Origin: an uncultured Lachnospiraceae bacterium
Lineage (GTDB): Bacteria; Bacillota; Clostridia; Lachnospirales; Lachnospiraceae
NCBI GenBank assembly: GCA_910584325.1
Contig: CAJTZH010000002.1
Coordinates: 1-64,000, forward strand
Direction of reading: 5' to 3'
DNA: 64,000 bases
Shown here: positions 25,174-33,658 of the stretch, piece after piece
Layout: every line of letters starts with the position of its first letter
Numbering within the stretch: position 1 is the first letter of the stretch
Notes under the pieces: generated by a model
What the model was told of the DNA's origin: nothing
Databases searched by the model: none
The model's input: the letters and a program-made list of their open reading frames with translations, nothing else
Made by a program: the position numbers and the translations under genes

Positions 25174-27603
25174 TTACATTTCGGCAATAACATCCACTGT
25201 TTTGGCATCTGAAACAGGAATGATATTTCCGTCAACCAAGGCGCCGTCAACAATTAATTTCTGAATGCCCTTCTGCGCGTCGGAAGGATTCTTAATTGTA
25301 ATATTGTAAATCGTGCCGCGGAATGTTCTTGAAACCTTAATTTCCTTAAAATCAGCAGGAAGACATGGGTCAATCATCAATCCGTCAAGGCTTGGACGGA
25401 TGCCTAATATATACTGTGAAGCGCTTAAAAACGTCCATGCAGCAGTACCGGTCAGCCAGCTGTTTTTTGCCTCTCCATGTCGGACGGCATCTTTTCCGGC
25501 AATCATCTGCGAGTACACATATGGTTCCGTCCTGTGAATATCGCTGATATCTTCAATATATGCAGGGCATATTTTGGCGTATGTCTCAAATGCTCTTTCA
25601 CCGTCTCCGATAACTGTTTCCGCAACAGTAACCCATGGGTTGTTGTGGCAGAATATACCCGCATTCTCCTTGTATCCCTGCGGATAAGAGGAAACTTCCC
25701 CGAGTTCAAGGTGGTAATCTTTATAAGGTGGCTGTAACAGTACAATGCCGAATTTTGTATCCAGGCGTTTTTGTACGGAATCAAGAGCCTGTTTCGCTTT
25801 GCCTTCCTTTACGCCGATTCCCGCGAGGACACAAAATCCCTGCGGCTCAATGTAAATCTGCCCATCCTCGCATTCTTTAGAGCCAACCTTGCGGCTGTTG
25901 GCATCATAAGCGCGGAGGAACCATTCGCCGTCCCATCCGGCATCAAGAACCGTGTCGTACATTTTTGCAACTTCCGCACGGACAGACGCAGCTTCGTTTG
26001 TCAGTCCAAGATGTTCGCAGAGGTCGGCATATTCATTACCGTATTTTACAAACATTCCGGCAATAAATACAGACTCGGCAACAGGGCCCTCAGAAGGTCC
26101 TGTCGTCTGGAAGGATTCGCCCGGTTCTTTTGAAAAGCAGTTCAGGTTCAGACAGTCGTTCCAGTCGGCACGGCCGATTAATGGCAGTCCGTGTGGTCCA
26201 AGGTGTGTCAGCGTATAGTTGAACGAACGACGCAGATGTTCCATGAGCGAGGTTGCCTTGCTTTCATCGTTGTCGTATGGAACAGATTCATCTAAAATGG
26301 AAAAATCTCCGGTTTCACGGATATAAGCAGCCGTGCCGGCAATCAACCAAAGCGGGTCGTCATTGAATCCGCTTCCTACATCCATATTTCCCTTTTTGGT
26401 AAGAGGCTGATACTGATGATAAGCGCTTCCGTCTTCGAACTGTGTAGAAGCAATATCAATAATGCGTTCTCTTGCCCTGTCGGGAACCAGATGTACAAAT
26501 CCCAGTAAATCCTGGCAGGAATCCCGAAATCCCATACCGCGCCCGATTCCAGATTCATAGTAGGATGCGGAGCGCGACATATTAAAGGTAATCATGCACT
26601 GATACTGATGCCAAATGTTAATCATGCGGTCAAACTTTTCGTCATGAGACTGTATCGTCAGTTTATTAAGAAGGTTATCCCAGTATGATTTTAGTTCGGC
26701 AAGAGCGGTGTTTGTTTTTTCAACTGTATCAAATTTGGAAAGCATGGCAAGAGCAGGCTTTTTATTAATTACACCCTGTGATTCCCATTTGTTTTCTTCA
26801 GAGTTTTCAACATAACCCAATACAAAGATGTAAGTTTTTGATTCTCCGGCAGCAAGATTGATATTAATCTGGTGGGAACCGATAGGAGCCCAGCCGCTTG
26901 CCTTGGAATTTTTTGCTTCGCCGTTTACGACAGCTTCGGGGCGGTCAAATCCGTTATATGCTCCGAGGAACGAATCACGGTCTGTATCAAAGCCGTCAAC
27001 TGCCGTATTAACACTAAAGACTGCATAGTGATTGCGCCGTTCTCTGTATTCGGTTTTATGATAGATGGCGGAACCAAAAATCTCTACTTCACCAATACTT
27101 AAATTACGTTGAAAATTGGTCATGTCATCCATGGCATTCCACATACAGAATTCCACAAAGGAAAACAACTTTAACGCTTTGCTGCCGGAACCTTCATTGG
27201 TAATGGAAACTTTATGTACTTCACAGTTGCTGCCAATAGGAACAAAAGCTGTAATCTCGGCTCTGACATTATTTTTTTTGCCGGTAAAAACGCTGTATCC
27301 CATACCATGACGGCAGGTGTACTCGTCAAGTTCTGTTTTAGCAGGCTGCCATCCCGGATTCCAGATTACTCCGTCGTCATTGATGTAGTAATAATGTCCG
27401 CCGGTATCGTAAGGAACATTATTATATCTGTAACGTGTCAGGCGAAGAAGCTTTGCGTCTTTGTAAAAACAATAACCGCCGCATGTATTAGAAATCAATG
27501 AAAAAAAGTTTTCACAACCAAGGTAATTAATCCATGGAAGAGGTGTTTTGGGAGTGGTAATGACGTATTCGCGGTTCACATCATCAAAATGTCCATATTT
27601 CAT
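25174..27603 (-). CDS. Cellobiose phosphorylase, GH94
   Basis: The 809-residue cytoplasmic enzyme splits cellobiose with phosphate into glucose 1-phosphate and glucose, saving ATP. Its sequence follows Cellulomonas gilvus cellobiose phosphorylase from MKYGHFDDVNREYVIT onward with an offset of seven residues, and the known active-site residues are present: Arg355, Asp361 (FRDSCQD), Trp481 and the catalytic acid Asp483 (RADWND). The C-terminal barrel and lid region GTAAWTFL are complete. Minus-strand RBS GGAGATG. Promoter and a LacI-type operator lie immediately upstream, matching those of the divergent lacI gene. Confidence 0.95.
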   Translation of the reverse strand: MKYGHFDDVNREYVITTPKTPLPWINYLGCENFFSLISNTCGGYCFYKDAKLLRLTRYRYNNVPYDTGGHYYYINDDGVIWNPGWQPAKTELDEYTCRHGMGYSVFTGKKNNVRAEITAFVPIGSNCEVHKVSITNEGSGSKALKLFSFVEFCMWNAMDDMTNFQRNLSIGEVEIFGSAIYHKTEYRERRNHYAVFSVNTAVDGFDTDRDSFLGAYNGFDRPEAVVNGEAKNSKASGWAPIGSHQININLAAGESKTYIFVLGYVENSEENKWESQGVINKKPALAMLSKFDTVEKTNTALAELKSYWDNLLNKLTIQSHDEKFDRMINIWHQYQCMITFNMSRSASYYESGIGRGMGFRDSCQDLLGFVHLVPDRARERIIDIASTQFEDGSAYHQYQPLTKKGNMDVGSGFNDDPLWLIAGTAAYIRETGDFSILDESVPYDNDESKATSLMEHLRRSFNYTLTHLGPHGLPLIGRADWNDCLNLNCFSKEPGESFQTTGPSEGPVAESVFIAGMFVKYGNEYADLCEHLGLTNEAASVRAEVAKMYDTVLDAGWDGEWFLRAYDANSRKVGSKECEDGQIYIEPQGFCVLAGIGVKEGKAKQALDSVQKRLDTKFGIVLLQPPYKDYHLELGEVSSYPQGYKENAGIFCHNNPWVTVAETVIGDGERAFETYAKICPAYIEDISDIHRTEPYVYSQMIAGKDAVRHGEAKNSWLTGTAAWTFLSASQYILGIRPSLDGLMIDPCLPADFKEIKVSRTFRGTIYNITIKNPSDAQKGIQKLIVDGALVDGNIIPVSDAKTVDVIAEM

Positions 27604-27632
27604 AATCGGTCATCTCCATTCTTTTAATATTT

Positions 27633-27643
27633 CGAAAACGATT
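27633..27643 (-). promoter_or_regulatory. LacI-family operator at the cellobiose phosphorylase promoter
   Basis: CGAAAACGATT with flanking TT...TA; the same 11-mer occurs at 27979-27989. It lies just downstream of the expected start point (about +5 to +15) of the phosphorylase transcript. Confidence 0.65.
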
Positions 27644-27654
27644 TAGATAATATA

Positions 27655-27683
27655 AATATATAAAATTAAGAGAATAAAATCAA
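27655..27683 (-). promoter_or_regulatory. Sigma-A promoter of the cellobiose phosphorylase gene
   Basis: On the minus strand TTGATT (27678-27683), 17 bp, TATATT (27655-27660). Confidence 0.65.
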
Positions 27684-27942
27684 GGATTATTTATATAATT
27701 TAATAAGTATTCTCAACGGAAATGGGATATGAAAAGAGAAAAGACAACATGCTGGATCGTGATACAGCTCAATTTCAGAAGAATGATTATAATACTAAAA
27801 CGTATTAGAAATAAAATAAAGAAAATCTGTGATTGTTGAGAATAATGTCAAAAAATCTATGACTATAATGAAAGAAACATAACTTATATTTGAAATGTAT
27901 ACGATGTTTTAGATAGAATATCCATAAAATTAAAAAAAGTTA

Positions 27943-27971
27943 TTGCATTTATGGTAAAAATGTTGTATATT
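27943..27971 (+). promoter_or_regulatory. Sigma-A promoter of the lacI-ABC operon
   Basis: TTGCAT (27943-27948), 17 bp, TATATT (27966-27971), followed immediately by the operator. Confidence 0.65.
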
Positions 27972-27978
27972 GTAATTA

Positions 27979-27989
27979 CGAAAACGATT
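27979..27989 (+). promoter_or_regulatory. LacI-family operator at the lacI-ABC promoter
   Basis: CGAAAACGATT, identical to the site at 27633-27643 and centred on the start region of the lacI transcript, as expected for autorepression. Confidence 0.65.
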
Positions 27990-28024
27990 AAGTACATATT
28001 TATTACCGAAAAGGGCGGATTGAT

Positions 28025-29038
28025 ATGGTATCAGTAAAAGACATTGCAGCAGAATGCGGGGTGTCCGTCGCCACAGTAAGCAAAGCGTTAAACGGTTACA
28101 GTGATATTAGTGAAGAAACACGCAGGATGGTGAAGGATAAAGCGGCACAGATGGGATATCTTCCCAATATGGCGGCTGTTACCTTAAAGACTAACAGGAC
28201 GTATAATATCGGAATATTGTATGCCGATGCGGCGAACAGTGGATTGACGCACGAATATTTTGCGCGGATACTGCAGGGGATTAAGTCGCAGGCGGAAGCA
28301 ATGGGATATGGTATCACGTTTATTACGAACCGAATCGGGGGGAAGAAGATTACCTATAGTGAATATTGCAGGAACCGGCAGTTTGACGGAGTAATTATTG
28401 CCTGTGTGGATTTTAATGAACCGCAGGTGGTAGAACTGGTGAATTGCGGAATACCAATAGTAACTATAGACCATGTCTTTAACAGCACCATTTCAATAAT
28501 GTCAGACAATGTAAAGGGAATACGGGATTTGATGGATTATTTGTATGGTATGGGACACCGTAGAATAGCATATATTCACGGAGCAGACTCGTCCGTTACA
28601 AGGGACCGTGTCACCAGTTTTTATCAATGTATAGAACGTCTGGAACTGGATATCCCGGCAGAGTATATTCTGGAGTGCAGATACAGAGATACGGTAAAAG
28701 CCGCGAAGTGTACCAGAAAGTTACTGGATTTGAAAGAGCCTCCAACCTGTATTATGTATCCTGACGATTTTACTGCCATTGGAGGAATTAGTGTTATCAA
28801 GAGCCGTAATCTGACGATACCGGATGATATTTCTGTAGTGGGTTATGACGGAACGAGTTATGCGCAGATACATGAACCAACCATTACCACATTGCAGCAG
28901 GATACGGACCGGATGGGAAAAGAGGCGGCATCGCACTTAATTGAACTAATTGAGAGACCTAAGATGACACTGAAAGAAAAATTTGTTATCGAGGGTTCTG
29001 TCTTAGTAGGAAACTCAGTGAAGCAACTTCACGAATAA
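28025..29038 (+). CDS. LacI-family transcriptional regulator of beta-glucoside genes
   Basis: The 337-residue repressor has the LacI helix-turn-helix at residues 3-24 (VKDIAAECGVSVATVSKALNG), the hinge helix ending near residue 58 and a periplasmic-binding-protein-like sensor domain (about 60-333). Neighbouring genes suggest cellobiose or a related sugar as inducer. It most likely controls the two operator-bearing promoters in the divergent region. RBS AAAGGGCGG. Confidence 0.92.
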   Translation: MVSVKDIAAECGVSVATVSKALNGYSDISEETRRMVKDKAAQMGYLPNMAAVTLKTNRTYNIGILYADAANSGLTHEYFARILQGIKSQAEAMGYGITFITNRIGGKKITYSEYCRNRQFDGVIIACVDFNEPQVVELVNCGIPIVTIDHVFNSTISIMSDNVKGIRDLMDYLYGMGHRRIAYIHGADSSVTRDRVTSFYQCIERLELDIPAEYILECRYRDTVKAAKCTRKLLDLKEPPTCIMYPDDFTAIGGISVIKSRNLTIPDDISVVGYDGTSYAQIHEPTITTLQQDTDRMGKEAASHLIELIERPKMTLKEKFVIEGSVLVGNSVKQLHE

Positions 29039-29072
29039 GAGTGCCCGTAACGGGCGGATTGGAGGAAATATT

Positions 29073-30434
29073 ATGAAGAGATTCAAAAAAGGTTTAGCAT
29101 TAGTCCTGGCAGCAGTAATGACAACAGCTGCACTGGCAGGCTGCGGCTCAAAGCCGGCATCTGATGGTGGAAACACACCGAATGTATCAGGCGGAGCAGA
29201 AGGAAAGGTATTAAACATTTATGTATGGAACGAAGAGTTTAAGAGCAGAGTGACAGACCACTATCCGGGATATGTTAAAGTGGACGAGACGAACGGTAAG
29301 ATTGGCGATGTAGCTGTTAAGTGGCATATTACACCGAATGAGAACAACGCATACCAGAATAATCTGGATGAGACATTGCTAAAGCAGGCAAGCGCAGCGG
29401 TTGATGATAAAATTGATATTTTCCTTGTTGAAGCAGATTATGCATTAAAGTATGTGGATACGGAGTATACAATGCCTGTAAAGGACCTTGGAATTACTGA
29501 TACGGAACTTGCGAACCAGTATAAATACACCAAGGACATCGTTACAGATTCCAAAGGCGTTCTGAAAGGACTTTCATGGCAGGGCTGTCCGGGCGTTCTG
29601 ATATACAACCGTGCGATTGCTAAGGATGTATTTGGAACAGACGACCCGGCGGAGGTTCAGAAGAAGGTTTCAGACTGGGCAGCATTTGAGAATACTGCAG
29701 AAGAAGTGAAGGCAAAAGGTTATAAAATGGTATCCGGTTTTGATGATACATACAGAGTGTTCTCTAACAATGTATCAAGTCCATGGGTTGTAGACGGTAA
29801 GATTGTGATTGACGATGCGATTATGGATTGGGTGGAGCAGACCAAGAACTTTACGGATAAGGGTTATAACAGTAAGTCAACACTTTGGGATGATGTTTGG
29901 AACAAAGGCTTCTATCCGGAAGGAAAAGTATTCTGCTATTTTGGACCGGCTTGGTTCATTGATTTCTCAATGGCTACACAGGAAGATGGCAGTATCGCGA
30001 AGAACGGCGGCTGGGCAGCGACCGAAGGACCTCAGGGATTCTTCTGGGGGGGCACATGGATTTGCGCGGCATCAGGAACGGATAATCCAACTTTGGTTGC
30101 GGATATTATGAGACAGCTGACAACAAACGAAACAATTATGAAAGAGATTGTTGAGAAGGATAATGATTTCGTAAACAACAAGCCGGCAATGGAGGCAATG
30201 GCTAAGACTGATTACAAGAGCAATCCTCTTGGAGGACAGAACCCGCTTCCGATATTTGCGGCAGGTGCTGATAAGGTTGACTTAAGCAACTTATCTGCAT
30301 ATGACCAGGGTTGTAACGAAGAGTTCCAGGCAGCAATGAAGGACTATTTTAACGGTAACGCGACACTTGAGGCAGCACTTGCGAACTTTAAGAAGAACAT
30401 TGTTGTTAAGTATCCTGGATTAAAGGCTGAATAA
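29073..30434 (+). CDS. Sugar ABC transporter substrate-binding lipoprotein
   Basis: The 453-residue family-1 binding protein has a lipoprotein signal with lipobox LAGC (Cys24), a Ser/Gly/Asn-rich spacer and then the binding domain (YVWNEEFKSR and later WQGCPGVLIYNRAI, GYFxP..FGPAW aromatic regions). Its ligand is probably cellobiose or a short beta-glucan, from the operon context. It is separated from the permease genes by a hairpin with T-run, so it can be made in excess over the membrane parts. Confidence 0.88.
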   Translation: MKRFKKGLALVLAAVMTTAALAGCGSKPASDGGNTPNVSGGAEGKVLNIYVWNEEFKSRVTDHYPGYVKVDETNGKIGDVAVKWHITPNENNAYQNNLDETLLKQASAAVDDKIDIFLVEADYALKYVDTEYTMPVKDLGITDTELANQYKYTKDIVTDSKGVLKGLSWQGCPGVLIYNRAIAKDVFGTDDPAEVQKKVSDWAAFENTAEEVKAKGYKMVSGFDDTYRVFSNNVSSPWVVDGKIVIDDAIMDWVEQTKNFTDKGYNSKSTLWDDVWNKGFYPEGKVFCYFGPAWFIDFSMATQEDGSIAKNGGWAATEGPQGFFWGGTWICAASGTDNPTLVADIMRQLTTNETIMKEIVEKDNDFVNNKPAMEAMAKTDYKSNPLGGQNPLPIFAAGADKVDLSNLSAYDQGCNEEFQAAMKDYFNGNATLEAALANFKKNIVVKYPGLKAE

Positions 30435-30469
30435 TATTAAGAACATAAATAATTTTAGTATGTTTTCAG

Positions 30470-30508
30470 AACATGCCTGCTCGATTGGTGGGGCAGGCAT
30501 GTTTTCTC
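30470..30508 (+). terminator. Intra-operon terminator or attenuator
   Basis: The stem ACATGCCTGC (30471-30480) / GCAGGCATGT (30493-30502) is followed by TTTCTCTTT between the binding-protein gene and the permeases, 28 bp before the first permease start. Confidence 0.8.
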
Positions 30509-30529
30509 TTTATATAAAGGAGTGATGAT

Positions 30530-31462
30530 ATGAAAGATTCCCGCAATACAGGGCAGGGAAAAAGTAAAGTAGTAAAATACAATAAATGGGGATATATATT
30601 TTTGGCTCCTTTCGTTATTGTCTATGTTACTTTTCAGGTAGTGCCGTTATTTAGTACAATTTATAACAGTTTCTTTGAGAACTTCCGTTCGGGTCTGATA
30701 CAGATTGGACCGAACTGGGTGGGATTAGAAAATTATAAAAAAATTTTTTCAACTCCCGAACTGATGCAGTATACTAAGAATACGCTGATTATGTGGATTA
30801 TAGGATTTGTTCCGCAGATTATCGTTTCACTGATGCTTGGTCAATGGTTTTCGGATGTTCGGTTAAAATTAAGGTGCAGCGGATTTTTTAAGACGGTTAT
30901 TTATCTTCCGAATCTCATTATGGCGTCAGCGTTTTCCATGTTATTTTTCGCATTGTTCTCTGATGTGGGACCGGTCAACGGGATGCTGATGAGTATGGGG
31001 GTTATTGATGAGCCGTTCCGCTTTTTTGCGAGTGTAGGAGCAACGAGAGGCCTGGTAGGACTGATGAATTTCCTGATGTGGTTTGGTAATACGACCATTC
31101 TTCTTATGGCAGGTATCATGGGAATTGATGTTTCGCTGTTTGAGGCGGCGGAAGTGGACGGAGCAAATTCATGGAAACGTTTTACCAGAATTACGTTACC
31201 GTTGTTAAAACCGATATTGATTTATGTCATTATCACATCAATGATTGGCGGTATTCAGATGTTTGATGTTCCGCAGATTCTGACAAACGGTAAAGGTACG
31301 CCGGCCGACTCGGCTACGACATTGATTATGTATTTGAACAGACATCTGTTCAGTAAGAACTACGGAATGGGTGGTGCATTATCTGTATTCCTGTTTATTA
31401 TCACGGCAATTTTAAGTCTTGTTATTTATGCAATTATGTATCGGAAGCGAGATAAGAATTAG
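30530..31462 (+). CDS. Sugar ABC transporter permease (MalF-like)
   Basis: The 310-residue permease has six membrane segments and the coupling motif EAAEVDGANSWKRFTRITLPLL for the ATPase. RBS AAAGGAGTG. It pairs with the next permease; no ATPase gene lies nearby. Confidence 0.92.
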   Translation: MKDSRNTGQGKSKVVKYNKWGYIFLAPFVIVYVTFQVVPLFSTIYNSFFENFRSGLIQIGPNWVGLENYKKIFSTPELMQYTKNTLIMWIIGFVPQIIVSLMLGQWFSDVRLKLRCSGFFKTVIYLPNLIMASAFSMLFFALFSDVGPVNGMLMSMGVIDEPFRFFASVGATRGLVGLMNFLMWFGNTTILLMAGIMGIDVSLFEAAEVDGANSWKRFTRITLPLLKPILIYVIITSMIGGIQMFDVPQILTNGKGTPADSATTLIMYLNRHLFSKNYGMGGALSVFLFIITAILSLVIYAIMYRKRDKN

Positions 31463-31480
31463 CAGATAGGAGGATAAGCT

Positions 31481-32347
31481 ATGAGTAAAAGTAAAAAAAC
31501 AAAAGTCAGTGCCGGTCTTTCTATTCGTGCAAGAAAAGCAGTGGCATACATAGTTTTGGTTATTTTATCCATTTTATGTCTGTTCTGGTTTTATGTATTG
31601 TTTGTCAATGCAACGAGAACGCACGCGGATATTCAATCAGGATTTTCGGCAGTTCCGGGAGGTAATTTCTGGAACAACTGGACGAATCTTGTCACGGGTT
31701 CCCAGCCGATTTTGTCCGGTATGATTAACAGTATTCTTGTGTCGTCGTTATGCGCACTGTTTTCTACATATTTTTCGGCAATGACGGCATATGCCATTCA
31801 CGTATATAATTTTAAAGGCAAGAAATTTATGTTTACATTTATTCTTGCGATTATGATGATTCCTTCACAGGTGACGGCGCTTGGCTTCATTCAGTTTATG
31901 GATAAACTGCATCTGGTAAATACGTTTGTTCCGTTGATTGTACCGACTATTGCGGCTCCGGTTACGTTTTATTATATGAAGCAGTATATGGAGAGTACGC
32001 TGCCGTTATCCATCATTGAAGCGGCAAGAATTGACGGTTCGGGTGAGTTCCGAACATTCAATAAGATTGTAATACCGCTTATGAAACCGGCAATCGCGGT
32101 ACAGGCAATTTTTACGTTTGTTTCCAGCTGGAACAATTATTTTATGCCGGCGTTGATTTTAAAACAAGAAAAGATAAAGACGCTTCCGATATTGATAGCA
32201 CAGCTTCGAAGCGCGGATTGGCTGAAGTTTGATATGGGTCAGGTTTATATGATGATTGCCTTTTCCATTTTCCCTGTAATTATCGTATATATCTGCTTAT
32301 CAAAGTATATTGTGCAGGGCGTTGCGCTTGGTTCCGTAAAGGGATAA
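31481..32347 (+). CDS. Sugar ABC transporter permease (MalG-like)
   Basis: The 288-residue second permease has six membrane segments and the motif EAARIDGSGEFRTFNKIVIP. RBS TAGGAGG. It ends the operon. Systems of this type commonly share a general ATPase (MsmX/MsmK-like) encoded elsewhere, which would explain the missing ATPase gene. Confidence 0.92.
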   Translation: MSKSKKTKVSAGLSIRARKAVAYIVLVILSILCLFWFYVLFVNATRTHADIQSGFSAVPGGNFWNNWTNLVTGSQPILSGMINSILVSSLCALFSTYFSAMTAYAIHVYNFKGKKFMFTFILAIMMIPSQVTALGFIQFMDKLHLVNTFVPLIVPTIAAPVTFYYMKQYMESTLPLSIIEAARIDGSGEFRTFNKIVIPLMKPAIAVQAIFTFVSSWNNYFMPALILKQEKIKTLPILIAQLRSADWLKFDMGQVYMMIAFSIFPVIIVYICLSKYIVQGVALGSVKG

Positions 32348-32366
32348 TGAAATTAAAATAGTATTT

Positions 32367-32402
32367 TAAAAACTGTCTGTTCACTGTAGCGGACAGTTTT
32401 TT
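32367..32402 (+). terminator. Terminator of the sugar ABC operon
   Basis: The stem AAAACTGTC / GACAGTTTTTTT around a 14-base loop ends the operon. Confidence 0.8.
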
Positions 32403-32434
32403 TCTGTCAATATTTACCGCTCAACTGAAAAAAT

Positions 32435-32463
32435 ATTGAATATAGCTGTGACGTAGATTATAA
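32435..32463 (+). promoter_or_regulatory. Sigma-A promoter of the methyltransferase-PBP operon
   Basis: TTGAAT (32435-32440), 17 bp, TATAAT (32458-32463), 36 bp upstream of the first gene. Confidence 0.75.
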
Positions 32464-32499
32464 TGAAACTTTAGAATAAATATATAAAACAGGTGAAGT

Positions 32500-33639
32500 A
32501 TGGAAATTAATGAGTTAATGGATAAATTTATTAATGAAAACTTAATTGATATTATAATCAGCAATCCGAAATCGAAAGGCGTGGAAGAAGCCGCATCCAA
32601 AATAAAAATTCGTCCTCTTTTATTGCAGGAGAAATTATGTTTTCAGGCATCAAGATATGTCGGTAAACAAGTCTTTCACGAAAATTTTGATGACATGGCA
32701 ATCCGCACCGCAATAACGGAATGGCTTACAAAAGAGTATAAACAGGGGCAGTTCCGTTCTAAAGAGATGAGCGCGACGGTGCTTTCGGGAAACAAGGGCA
32801 ATATGACGATAAAATGTAAAAAGGAGACAACCGTAAAGCGCGTGCAGGCGCCGTTGAGTCATAACCGGAAGAAACAGTATATACTGGAGGAGGGAAAAGC
32901 GGTTCCGTTTCTTGTGGATTTGGGCGTTATGACAAAAGACGGAAAAGTGATTCAGGCAAAATATGATAAATTTCGACAAATTAACCGGTTTCTGGAATAT
33001 ATAGAAGATGTTCTGCCACGGCTGGATAAAAGTAAGAAGCAGACAATTATAGACTTTGGATGCGGGAAATCATATCTGACTTTTGCAATGTATTATTATA
33101 TGAAAGAATTAAAAGGGTATGATATCCGTATAATAGGTTTGGATTTAAAAAAAGAGGTGATATCCCATTGCCAGGAGCTTGCAAAGAAATATGGATATCG
33201 GGATTTGAATTTTCTGACCGGAGATATTGCCGATTATGAAGATGTAGAACAGGTCAATATGGTAGTGACGCTTCACGCATGTGATACAGCTACGGATTAT
33301 GCGTTATATAAGGCGGTCCGGTGGAACGCAGATGTAATTCTTTCGGTTCCGTGCTGCCAGCACGAGGCAAATAGACAGATTGCAAGTAAGGAGTTCTCAG
33401 GAATATTCAAGTATGGTATTATAAAAGAGAGAATGGCGGCGTTAATTACGGATGGTATCCGGGCGAATCTGCTTGAGCGGTGCGGCTATAAAACGCAGAT
33501 ATTAGAGTTTATTGATTTGGAACATACGCCGAAAAATCTTTTGATTCGTGCCGTTAAAGGAGAAATCACAGAAAACCACGTCGAGGAACTTGAGAGGTTT
33601 TTATCATTGGATTTAACGCTTGGAAATTTATTAAGATGA
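32500..33639 (+). CDS. SAM-dependent methyltransferase, GSTCD/METTL25-like (PF13679 type)
   Basis: The 379-residue protein has an N-terminal helical domain (about 1-150) and a Rossmann methyltransferase domain (about 175-345). SAM-binding motif IDFGCGKSYLTF is at about 182-193. HACDTATDYAL (about 259) and SVPCCQHE (about 281-288), with paired cysteines, are typical of the GSTCD, METTL25 and TRM13 branch, several of which modify RNA. The substrate here is unknown. It is first in an operon with a large exported protein and a penicillin-binding protein, an unexpected partnership. Confidence 0.8.
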   Translation: MEINELMDKFINENLIDIIISNPKSKGVEEAASKIKIRPLLLQEKLCFQASRYVGKQVFHENFDDMAIRTAITEWLTKEYKQGQFRSKEMSATVLSGNKGNMTIKCKKETTVKRVQAPLSHNRKKQYILEEGKAVPFLVDLGVMTKDGKVIQAKYDKFRQINRFLEYIEDVLPRLDKSKKQTIIDFGCGKSYLTFAMYYYMKELKGYDIRIIGLDLKKEVISHCQELAKKYGYRDLNFLTGDIADYEDVEQVNMVVTLHACDTATDYALYKAVRWNADVILSVPCCQHEANRQIASKEFSGIFKYGIIKERMAALITDGIRANLLERCGYKTQILEFIDLEHTPKNLLIRAVKGEITENHVEELERFLSLDLTLGNLLR

Positions 33640-33658
33640 TTAAATGTGGAGAAGATAG

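Larger units (their letters stand above)
27604..28024. other. Divergent control region between cellobiose phosphorylase and the LacI operon
   Basis: This 421-bp region carries one promoter and one operator at each end (listed separately). The middle (about 27700-27900) is AT-rich and holds an unsupported 36-codon ORF, with no further recognisable element. Confidence 0.7.

Noticed and set aside
25174..27603. Many plus-strand ORFs within the cellobiose phosphorylase gene
   Set aside because: All are shadows of the minus-strand gene, which matches its family along the full length.
27729..27840. 36-codon ORF in the divergent control region
   Set aside because: No convincing ribosome-binding site, and it lies in a regulatory gap.
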